Below, piece after piece: positions 56,808 through 64,000 of a DNA stretch of 64,000 nucleotides (its first letter is position 1; each line of letters begins with the position of its first letter). Source of the stretch: an uncultured Collinsella sp. (GTDB taxonomy: Bacteria; Actinomycetota; Coriobacteriia; Coriobacteriales; Coriobacteriaceae); NCBI GenBank assembly GCA_905194675.1, contig CAJJTG010000001.1:79025-143024 (forward strand). Reading direction: 5' to 3'. Below the pieces are notes generated by a model. The model was not told the DNA's origin. It saw nothing but the letters and a program-made list of their open reading frames with translations, and ran no database searches. The position numbers were made by a program, and so were the translations under genes.

Positions 56808-58262
56808 CTAGCGCACCCCCTTCAAAGGACCCTCGACCAGCCAGGAACCGGCATCCTCCAACAGTACCTCGCTGGGGTCGCAGCCCAGCTCGCGCGCCAG
56901 GATCGCCACCACACGGCTCTGGCAAAACCCGCTTTGGCACCGACCCATGCCGGCACGGCAGCGGCGCTTGACGCCCTCGACCGAAACCGCGCCCGGCTGG
57001 CGTCGAATCGCGGCCACGATCTCGGCTTCGGGCACCGTCTCGCAGCGGCAGACAATCTGGCCCCAAGCGGGATCGGACTCAATGAGCTCCTCCTTGCGCG
57101 CCAGCGGTGCGCGGTCAAAGTCTTCCGGCGCGCGGCGAATTGGGTTCCAGTCTGCCCGCTCGTGCAGTTTCACGCCGGCATCGCGCAGGACCTGTTCCAT
57201 TCGCTCGGCAATAGCCGGCGCGCTTGCCACACCCGGTGACTGAATGCCCGCCGCCTGGAATAGCCCCGGCATCACGGCCGACTGCCCAATAAAGAAGTCG
57301 TTCGTTCCCTGAATGACCGGACGCCCGCCGGCAAACGCGCGCACCACGCGGCGCGTGTCCAGGTCGGGCACCAGCTTGCGCGCGCCGGTCAGCAGCGCGT
57401 CCACATCGCTTGCATAGGTCTGCGTGTCGCCCGGCTCGCGCACGGCAGCCGTGGCGGTAATCACGGTGTTGCCGTGCACGGTGCCCGTGACAATAACGCC
57501 CTTGGACACCGGCGTCGGCACGGGGTAGAGCGGCATGAGCGTGCGCGGTTCCTTATCCAGCACCACAATGTTGCCCTGGCGCCATACCATCTGGAACTCT
57601 TCGGCACCCGCCATATGCGAGATGTCGGCGGCGCCGTTGCCCGCGGCGTTGATCAGGTAACGGCAGCGCACGTTGCCAGCGGGGGTCGCCAGCGTAAAGC
57701 GCGCGTCGTCGACCGAGCCCGCGACTTCAATCGCCTCCACGGGTGCGGAGCGCATAAACGCTACGCCGTTGGCAACCGCGTTCTCCAGCGCGGCGATGGC
57801 CACTTCAAATGGGTCAACGTAACCGGTCGAAGGGCACCACAACGCGCATGTTGCGTCGGCGCTGGCACGCGGTTCCAGCTCGTGGATACGTTCGGGGCCG
57901 ATAATCGACAGCTCGGACACGCCGTTGGCCAGGCCATTCTGGCGCAGCTTCTCCAGGTGTGCGCGGTCTTCGTCGTTAAACCCCAGCACCATCGACCCGG
58001 TGCGGCGGAACAAAAATCCCAGCTCCTGGGCCCACGAGCCATATAGCTCGCAGCCGCGGGCGTTGACCTGCGCCTTTACGGTTCCCGGAGCCGGATCGTA
58101 GCCGGCGTGAACCAGGCCGCCGTTGGCCTTCGAGGCGCCCAGCGCAATGTCGTTGGCCGCCTCGACCATGCATATGGACAGGTCATAGCGCGCGAGCTGC
58201 CGCGCGATGGCGCACCCGGTGATGCCGGCGCCCACAATCGCGATATCAAACGTTTCTGCCAC
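56808..58262 (-). CDS. GlpA-like FAD-dependent dehydrogenase with BFD-type [2Fe-2S] domain
   Basis: 484 residues from a GTG start with GGGAGG 8 bases upstream. FDIAIVGAGITGCAIARQL is the FAD-binding start of the GlpA/DAO family, and the fold continues to about residue 390. CRCETVPEAEI and CRAGMGRCQSGFC near 405-460 are the four-Cys BFD-like [2Fe-2S] domain, as in anaerobic glycerol-3-phosphate dehydrogenase GlpA. It heads the operon of three. Oxidation of glycerol 3-phosphate is the best guess; 2-hydroxyacid oxidation is an alternative. Confidence 0.83.
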   Translation of the reverse strand: MAETFDIAIVGAGITGCAIARQLARYDLSICMVEAANDIALGASKANGGLVHAGYDPAPGTVKAQVNARGCELYGSWAQELGFLFRRTGSMVLGFNDEDRAHLEKLRQNGLANGVSELSIIGPERIHELEPRASADATCALWCPSTGYVDPFEVAIAALENAVANGVAFMRSAPVEAIEVAGSVDDARFTLATPAGNVRCRYLINAAGNGAADISHMAGAEEFQMVWRQGNIVVLDKEPRTLMPLYPVPTPVSKGVIVTGTVHGNTVITATAAVREPGDTQTYASDVDALLTGARKLVPDLDTRRVVRAFAGGRPVIQGTNDFFIGQSAVMPGLFQAAGIQSPGVASAPAIAERMEQVLRDAGVKLHERADWNPIRRAPEDFDRAPLARKEELIESDPAWGQIVCRCETVPEAEIVAAIRRQPGAVSVEGVKRRCRAGMGRCQSGFCQSRVVAILARELGCDPSEVLLEDAGSWLVEGPLKGVR

Positions 58263-58279
58263 GGTGCCTCCCAGATGAG

Positions 58280-58294
58280 TTGACAGGCTGTCAA
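58280..58294. promoter_or_regulatory. 15-bp palindromic operator candidate of the GlpA-like operon
   Basis: TTGACAGGCTGTCAA is a perfect palindrome around its central base, 18 bases upstream of the GTG start of the minus-strand operon, where a repressor would be expected to bind. Confidence 0.5.
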
Positions 58295-58432
58295 TATGAC
58301 TATCCTACGGCCTGCACATCCCCAGTGCGGCGGCAATGCGGCGAACAGTCCCGCAACACCCGCCAACGGCAGGCGAGGGGAGGCTCGGCAACGTCGACAA
58401 CCTCGTCTGCCAACAACTACGGCAACCGTTCG

Positions 58433-58808
58433 TCTCGATCTGTAACAGTTGGACGAGGATTTGGGTTCCAGTTGTTACAGTTTGAGACATTCGGTTTGGA
58501 CGGTTTTCTTTGTCTTAATCTGTAACAGTTAGCTGAGGATTTGGGTTCTAGATGTTACAGATTTAGATGAACCTATCAGTCGGTTTCGAATGTCTAAATC
58601 TGTAACGGTTAGACCTGTTTTTGCCGAGTTGTTGTTACAGATTGAGATATTTTAACGGAGGGCTCACCGTTCGTCTCGATCTGTAACAGTAAGAGGGGTT
58701 TTGGGGCCCAAGATGTTACAGATCGAGATTGAAGTCGGGGAGGGACCCCTGTGTCTCGATCTGTAACATTTAGGACCGGATTCCGCTCCTAACTGTTACA
58801 GATTGAGA
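58433..58808. repeat. Periodic array of five inverted hairpins (ten CTGTAACAG-type arms)
   Basis: Left arms (TCTCGATCTGTAACAG type) start at 58433, 58513, 58593, 58674 and 58754; right arms (TGTTACAGATTGAGA type) start at 58473, 58553, 58633, 58714 and 58794. The unit repeats every 80-81 bases and arms alternate in orientation every 40 bases. Spacers of about 24 bases are mostly different, though loops 1 and 2 share GAGGATTTGGGTTC. The 58263-58908 interval contains no gene besides this array. Confidence 0.9.
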
Positions 58809-58864
58809 TGTTTGTGTCCGCGTCAGCCCCGCCCCTAGCCGTGGTCCCATATAAACAAACCCCG

Positions 58865-58873
58865 TGGTAAACT
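58865..58873 (+). promoter_or_regulatory. Extended -10 promoter of the zinc-ribbon gene
   Basis: TGGTAAACT, about 36 bases before the ATG at 58909. Confidence 0.4.
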
Positions 58874-58908
58874 TGACCGGACTGTTAATATTCCGAAAGG
58901 TACCCGTA

Positions 58909-59340
58909 ATGTCCAAGTACATCTCCGAGCTCATGTCGCCGCAGCTCATGGGCGTCGTCTATGCCTTCGTTGGCTTTATCATCGCCCTGTATGTTCTGTC
59001 GGTCGTCTATGTGTTCATCGACGCTCGCCGCCGCGGCGCCAGCGCCTACGTGGCATGGGGCATCATCGCCCTCATCCCGTTTGTTGGCCTCATCGCCTAC
59101 CTGGTCCTGCGTCCGCACTCCTACGCGGCCGACCGTGAGGAGCAGGAGCTGGACATGGCCCTGCGCGAGCGCCAACTTGCCCAGTACGGCACCTGCCCGC
59201 AGTGCGGCGCGCCCATCGAGAAGGACTTCGTCGTCTGTCCGGTGTGCGATACCCAGGTTCGCAACGTATGCCCCAGCTGCCATCGCCCGCTCGATGCGCA
59301 CTGGAAGGTCTGCCCCTACTGCCGAACTCGCATCCAGTAA
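58909..59340 (+). CDS. Membrane protein with PLDc_N-like segment and double zinc ribbon
   Basis: 143 residues from the ATG at 58909 (GAAAGG upstream); an in-frame GTG at 58864 overlaps the promoter. Two hydrophobic segments (about residues 10-35 and 45-65), separated by DARRRG and ending in GLIAYLVLRPH, resemble the phospholipase D N-terminal membrane segment family. The C-terminal half has four CxxC motifs (CPQC, CPVC, CPSC, CPYC), enough for two zinc ribbons. It is probably a membrane-anchored regulatory or scaffold protein; the function is unknown. Confidence 0.7.
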   Translation: MSKYISELMSPQLMGVVYAFVGFIIALYVLSVVYVFIDARRRGASAYVAWGIIALIPFVGLIAYLVLRPHSYAADREEQELDMALRERQLAQYGTCPQCGAPIEKDFVVCPVCDTQVRNVCPSCHRPLDAHWKVCPYCRTRIQ

Positions 59341-59449
59341 CGCATCCATCGCCGGGCCGGCCGCAAGCCACGGGCTCCGCGCACCCCGCGCATCCCACGG
59401 CCGCCACGCGCCCCGCGCCGCCCCACACGATGAAGCATGCGTAGAAAAT

Positions 59450-59480
59450 CGCCCGCCGTGCCATTAAGGTGCGGCGGGCG
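59450..59480 (+). terminator. Hairpin after the zinc-ribbon gene
   Basis: CGCCCGCCG and CGGCGGGCG form a 9-bp stem, extended inside by GCC/GGT, without a clear T-run. Confidence 0.5.
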
Positions 59481-59481
59481 C

Positions 59482-59509
59482 TTGTATACCAAGGCAACCT
59501 GCCTATAAT
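59482..59509 (+). promoter_or_regulatory. thrS promoter
   Basis: TTGTAT (59482-59487) and a perfect TATAAT (59504-59509) are separated by 16 bases. Confidence 0.7.
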
Positions 59510-59551
59510 GATGCAAGTTAAAACGCCGAGCGCATCGCACGCACTTGCATC
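59510..59551 (+). promoter_or_regulatory. Stem-loop in the thrS leader
   Basis: GATGCAAGT and ACTTGCATC form a 9-bp stem around 24 bases, beginning at about the transcription start and ending about 10 bases before GAGAGGAG. There is no T-box consensus. It could be an operator for autoregulation or a 5'-stabilising hairpin. Confidence 0.5.
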
Positions 59552-59578
59552 AGGCATCCGAGAGGAGAAAACATACCC

Positions 59579-61342
<1,764 letters not shown>

Positions 61343-61365
61343 CACAAACCATACAAGAATTAACA

Positions 61366-61397
61366 AAGGCGATCGTCCTCGCGGGCGGTCGCCTTTT
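61366..61397 (+). terminator. Terminator of thrS
   Basis: AAAGGCGATCGTCC pairs with GGGCGGTCGCCTTT and is followed by TTT; loop TCGC. Strong Rho-independent type. Confidence 0.9.
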
Positions 61398-61416
61398 TTG
61401 TTATCTATAGAAGAAA

Positions 61417-61442
61417 AGCCGCTGGTTAGGGCGGCTTTTTTT
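61417..61442 (+). terminator. Second terminator-like hairpin after thrS
   Basis: AAGCCGC and GCGGCTT (7 bp, loop of 8) followed by a run of T. It stands just before the left inverted repeat of the candidate switch at 61456-61577. Confidence 0.75.
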
Positions 61443-61455
61443 GTTGTGCAAAAAG

Positions 61456-61577
61456 GTACAGGTTTTTGTAGAGGCGTATGGAGATGTGTCCGTTCGCGCT
61501 GCAATTTGTGTAATCTGGGAAAACGTGAGCAGTTTGCTCGTATAATGAGCAACGTCGAAAGATACAAAAACCTGTAC
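61456..61577 (+). promoter_or_regulatory. Candidate invertible promoter of the polysaccharide locus
   Basis: 15-bp perfect inverted repeats GTACAGGTTTTTGTA (61456-61470) and TACAAAAACCTGTAC (61563-61577), extended imperfectly by GCAAAA/TTTTGC, enclose 92 bases with a perfect TATAAT at 61541-61546 pointing to the NusG-like gene. TTGCTC and GAGCAA (61535-61552) flank the -10 symmetrically, and GAGCA-gtt-TGCTC lies just upstream, suggesting operator sites as well. The interval 61343-61668 has no gene. Confidence 0.6.
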
Positions 61578-61668
61578 TTTTGCGACTGCGCCTAGCTGTG
61601 AGCGAGAAGCCTGTTCTAAACGCCCTTGCATTTGCGTGCATCGCAAATCCAAAAGAGGGGGCGAGAAC

Positions 61669-62259
61669 ATGGAACAGACGGCACGGCGCCAAGAGCAGCT
61701 GCCGGGCGCATTTAACGGCGCCACCACCAACAGCCAGCACGGCCGCGTCCGCTGGTATCTGGTCCACACCCCCAACGGCAAAGAGCGCGAGACCTGCGAA
61801 AAGGTGCGCCGTATTATCCCACACGAGCTGATGCAGAACGCTTTTGTGATGCAAAAGGAGTTCTGGTTTAAGCGGGACGGCGCATGGTCGCTCCAAACCA
61901 AACCCATGTACAAGGAATACTTCTTCGTCGCCACGCACGATGCCGCTGCGCTCGATAGGGCTTTGGCCCAGTTGAGTTTTGGCTGCCGCATTGCTGGCAG
62001 CAGGGAGCGGGCCTATGCGCCCATGCCGGACGATGCACAGGACTGGTACCGCAGCGTGCTCGACGACGACGACGTGGTGCGCAACAGCGTGGCGCGCATA
62101 GAAGACGGTGTGCTGCACATAGAACAGGGGCCCTTGGTGGGGCAAGAGGCCCGTGTAAAGAAGATCGATCGTCATAAGCGCTGGTGCCTGGTGGACGTGG
62201 GCGATGGTGGCTCCACATTTAGGGAGCTGCTACCGCTTGACGTGCCCAGCAAAACGTAA
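61669..62259 (+). CDS. Specialised NusG paralog (LoaP/UpxY/RfaH-like antiterminator)
   Basis: 196 residues from the ATG at 61669. RWYLVHTPNGKERETCEKVRR (about residues 26-45) is the NusG N-terminal domain start and PMYKEYFFV its later strand; GPLVGQEARVKKIDRHKR near 155-172 is the KOW motif. Such paralogs promote read-through of long operons, above all polysaccharide loci, which is what follows. It is the first gene after a regulated-looking promoter, as in LoaP- and UpxY-controlled clusters. Not housekeeping NusG: the sequence is divergent and secE/rplK are absent. Confidence 0.82.
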   Translation: MEQTARRQEQLPGAFNGATTNSQHGRVRWYLVHTPNGKERETCEKVRRIIPHELMQNAFVMQKEFWFKRDGAWSLQTKPMYKEYFFVATHDAAALDRALAQLSFGCRIAGSRERAYAPMPDDAQDWYRSVLDDDDVVRNSVARIEDGVLHIEQGPLVGQEARVKKIDRHKRWCLVDVGDGGSTFRELLPLDVPSKT

Positions 62260-62316
62260 GGGAGACGTTGCACCGGCAAATTACTTGGTTTTTGGATTCA
62301 TAGATGGGGGGGTCCT

Positions 62317-62330
62317 GGGGACAGGAACGT
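62317..62330 (+). repeat. Isolated GGGGACAGG core, solo
   Basis: GGGGACAGGAACGT, sharing the core of the GGGAC repeats but without complementary arms. It ends 10 bases before the GTG start of the sugar transferase and may be a remnant. Confidence 0.4.
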
Positions 62331-62340
62331 AAGTTTTATT

Positions 62341-63042
62341 GTGGCTGCTAAAGAAGTAACAGAGAGTTGTACATCAACGGTTGGTGCGCTGGCTTTCAAT
62401 CAGATAAAGCCGAGCGGTACGCTTGGGTATCGCATCGTCAAGAGGCTGTTTGACCTTGTTTTTAGTCTTATGGCGATCGCTATTTTATTCATTCCAGTGG
62501 GGCTTGTGTGCGTTCTGATTTGCCTAGAGTCTCCGGGTAATCCCTTGTACACCCAGGAGCGAATTGGCAAAAATGGCAAGGTCATTAAGATCTTTAAGCT
62601 GCGCAGCATGGTTGCCGATGCGGGCAATGTTCAGAAGTATTTAAATTTTGAGCAGCTGCATCAGTGGGAAATTGAGCGCAAGGTCGATAACGATCCGCGC
62701 ATCACTAAGGTAGGGCAGTTTATTCGTAAGTGCTCTATCGATGAGATGCCGCAGTTTCTTAATGTTTTAAATGGTGATTTATCCGTTATCGGTCCTCGTC
62801 CCATTACGCGTGATGAACTCGAAATGCATTTTTCTGATGAGGATAAGGTTGTATTTCTTTCGGTTCAACCTGGAATTACCGGTTTATGGCAGGCAACGGA
62901 TCGCAACGATGCGTCATTTGAAAGCGGTTTGCGCCAAAAAATCGAATTGCATTACGTGCGGAACCGTTGTTTCCGAATGGATTGGAAGTGTTTTGCTGGC
63001 ACTTTCGGCGCCATGTTTGGCAAGGAGAGGACGGGCCGATAG
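62341..63042 (+). CDS. Initiating sugar-1-phosphate transferase for exopolysaccharide
   Basis: 233 residues. An N-terminal hydrophobic segment (about 38-62) precedes the bacterial sugar transferase domain: PLYTQERIGKNGKVIKIFKLRSM, DPRITKVGQFIRKCSIDEMPQF and GDLSVIGPRP. The enzyme transfers a sugar phosphate to undecaprenyl phosphate on the inner face of the membrane, starting repeat-unit synthesis. The GTG at 62341 is used with no clear ribosome site. Codon use (many TTT, TTA, AAT) is more AT-rich than the housekeeping genes, consistent with transfer of the locus. Confidence 0.9.
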   Translation: MAAKEVTESCTSTVGALAFNQIKPSGTLGYRIVKRLFDLVFSLMAIAILFIPVGLVCVLICLESPGNPLYTQERIGKNGKVIKIFKLRSMVADAGNVQKYLNFEQLHQWEIERKVDNDPRITKVGQFIRKCSIDEMPQFLNVLNGDLSVIGPRPITRDELEMHFSDEDKVVFLSVQPGITGLWQATDRNDASFESGLRQKIELHYVRNRCFRMDWKCFAGTFGAMFGKERTGR

Positions 63043-63912
63043 ATGGAAATCTCCGTCATCATTCCGACTCTTAATGCTGAGCATGAAATCGATGGGCTTT
63101 TAATTGCCCTCGAACACCAGTCTATTCAGCCGGTTGATATCCTGATCGTTGATTCCGCTTCGGAAGATAAAACTATAGAGCTGGTCCGGCAGCACAAAAG
63201 AGTCCGCCTGCTGAAGATTGATCGCCAGGATTTCAACCACGGCACCACAAGAGACATGGCACTAAGGGAGTCGAGGGGTGACTTTGTATGCTTCCTTACC
63301 CAAGATGCTGTGCCTGTTTCTGATGATTACCTGGAGCGGCTTGTTGCTCCCATGCTTGATGATTCCGATATCGCTCTCGTAAGCGGCAGGCAGCTGCCTA
63401 AGGCGGATGCCCGACGTTTTGAACAGCTGGTGCGTGGTTTTAACTATCCCGACTGGCCATCCGTTCGTTCCAAATGTGATCTCGAGAAACTCGGTATTAA
63501 GACGTTTTTTGCATCTGATGTCTGTTCCGCCTATCGACGAACTGCATATCTCGAATGCGGTGGATTCGATCATGTCAACACCAACGAGGACATGCTCATG
63601 GCGGCAAGGTTTATCGCCTCCAGGTTGAAGGTGGCTTACGAGCCGCGTGCCGAGGTCTATCACTCGCATAACTTGACACCTTCCCAACAGTTTGCCCGCA
63701 ACCGCGCTGTTGGCTTCTTTCTCGAAACGCATGCAGACGAACTCATGCATGCAAGTGAGATTGGTGAAGGCGGCCGGCTAGCCAAGATGGTTTCGTCGCA
63801 ACTTTTACGAGAGGGAAGTCTTGGCGAGCTCGTTGCTTTCGGAGTCGACTGCTGCGCTCGCCTTCTCGGAAATCGCGCTGGCCGCAGGGCTGCAAGAAAT
63901 GAAAGGTTATAG
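63043..63912 (+). CDS. Family 2 glycosyltransferase (rhamnosyltransferase-like)
   Basis: 289 residues. ISVIIPTLNAEHEID is the GT2 start, LIVDSASEDKT the nucleotide-binding strand and FLTQDAVPVSDDYL the region of the DxD-type motif. FNHGTTRDMAL is typical of rhamnosyltransferase-like GT2 proteins. It adds a sugar to the lipid-linked unit made by the preceding transferase, whose stop is directly before its ATG. The donor is not determined; a dTDP-sugar is suggested by rfbA next door. AT-richer than neighbours. Confidence 0.87.
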   Translation: MEISVIIPTLNAEHEIDGLLIALEHQSIQPVDILIVDSASEDKTIELVRQHKRVRLLKIDRQDFNHGTTRDMALRESRGDFVCFLTQDAVPVSDDYLERLVAPMLDDSDIALVSGRQLPKADARRFEQLVRGFNYPDWPSVRSKCDLEKLGIKTFFASDVCSAYRRTAYLECGGFDHVNTNEDMLMAARFIASRLKVAYEPRAEVYHSHNLTPSQQFARNRAVGFFLETHADELMHASEIGEGGRLAKMVSSQLLREGSLGELVAFGVDCCARLLGNRAGRRAARNERL

Positions 63913-63915
63913 CCA

Positions 63916-64000
63916 ATGAAAGGCATCATCCTCGCCGGCGGTTCCGGCACGCGCCTGTACCCGCTCACGCTCGTGACCTCCAAGCAGCTGCTGCCGGTCT
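63916..64000 (+). CDS. rfbA: Glucose-1-phosphate thymidylyltransferase (5' part)
   Basis: Only the first 28 residues are in the window, starting MKGIILAGGSGTRLYPLT and continuing SKQLLPV. This is the nucleotide-binding start of RmlA/RfbA, the first enzyme of dTDP-rhamnose synthesis. It begins 3 bases after the GT2 stop. The remainder lies beyond the window. Confidence 0.88.
   Translation, partial: MKGIILAGGSGTRLYPLTLVTSKQLLPV

Noticed and set aside
58433..58808. CRISPR array
   Set aside because: Arms alternate in orientation, are only about 16 nt and already palindromic, and no cas gene is near. Period and spacer length differ from a typical array.
58433..58808. Integron attC sites
   Set aside because: The inverted arms lack the R-Y-Y-Y-A-A-C and G-T-T-R-R-R-Y boxes, and units contain no cassette genes.
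59510..59578. T-box riboswitch in the thrS leader
   Set aside because: The leader is only about 65 bases with a single stem-loop, too short for a T-box.

Overview
The window reads as chromosomal DNA of an anaerobic, high-GC Gram-positive gut bacterium of the Coriobacteriia, most likely Collinsella or a close relative. This is an inference from strong G/C third-position bias, a complete selenocysteine-dependent formate hydrogenlyase locus, a giant sortase-type BspA/InlB-like surface protein and the general gene content. No database was searched.

Layout. 1-15 kb: the end of a cysteine-desulfurase-like gene, a 4302-residue surface adhesin, a branched-chain amino acid carrier (brnQ) and tRNA-Pro/tRNA-Gly. 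15.2-16.5 kb: a repeat-rich intergenic region and a RelB-type/PIN toxin-antitoxin pair on the minus strand. 16.9-32.3 kb: one co-directional formate hydrogenlyase block: hydN-like ferredoxin, selenoprotein fdhF (UGA at codon 140 with a SECIS hairpin), a second ferredoxin, hyfBCDEFGHI, hycH, the protease hycI, and a formate/nitrite-family channel. 32.4-39.4 kb: a further molybdoenzyme, then selA-selB-selC (tRNA-Sec), mobA and a DUF3343 putative Se/S carrier. 39.7-44.9 kb: gdhA and a two-gene molybdenum hydroxylase. 45.1-53.4 kb: tRNA-Leu, tig, clpP, clpX, valS, folC. 53.7-58.3 kb, minus strand: an M24 peptidase and a three-gene flavoprotein operon (DUF1667, FAD oxidoreductase, GlpA-like). 58.9-61.3 kb: a membrane zinc-ribbon protein and thrS. 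61.4-64.0 kb: the start of an exopolysaccharide locus with a NusG-paralog, initiating sugar transferase, GT2 and rfbA.

How it works together. FdhF oxidises formate to CO2, electrons pass through the ferredoxin-like subunits to the Hyf [NiFe] hydrogenase, and the NuoL/M/N-like HyfB/D/F proteins could couple H2 evolution to ion translocation. HycI matures the large subunit and the FNT channel moves formate. SelA, SelB and selC insert the selenocysteine of FdhF, and MobA makes the guanylated molybdenum cofactor used by DMSO-reductase-family enzymes such as FdhF.

The least explained content is intergenic. There are at least four classes of palindromic repeat. One is a 158-bp element present twice in opposite orientation. 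One is a family of short hairpins with a conserved GGGAC core but changing, compensating stems. A strictly periodic array has ten 16-nt arms alternating in orientation every 40 nt (58433-58808). A promoter enclosed by 15-bp inverted repeats, upstream of the polysaccharide locus, looks like a phase-variable switch. valS has a 25-bp stem-loop leader.
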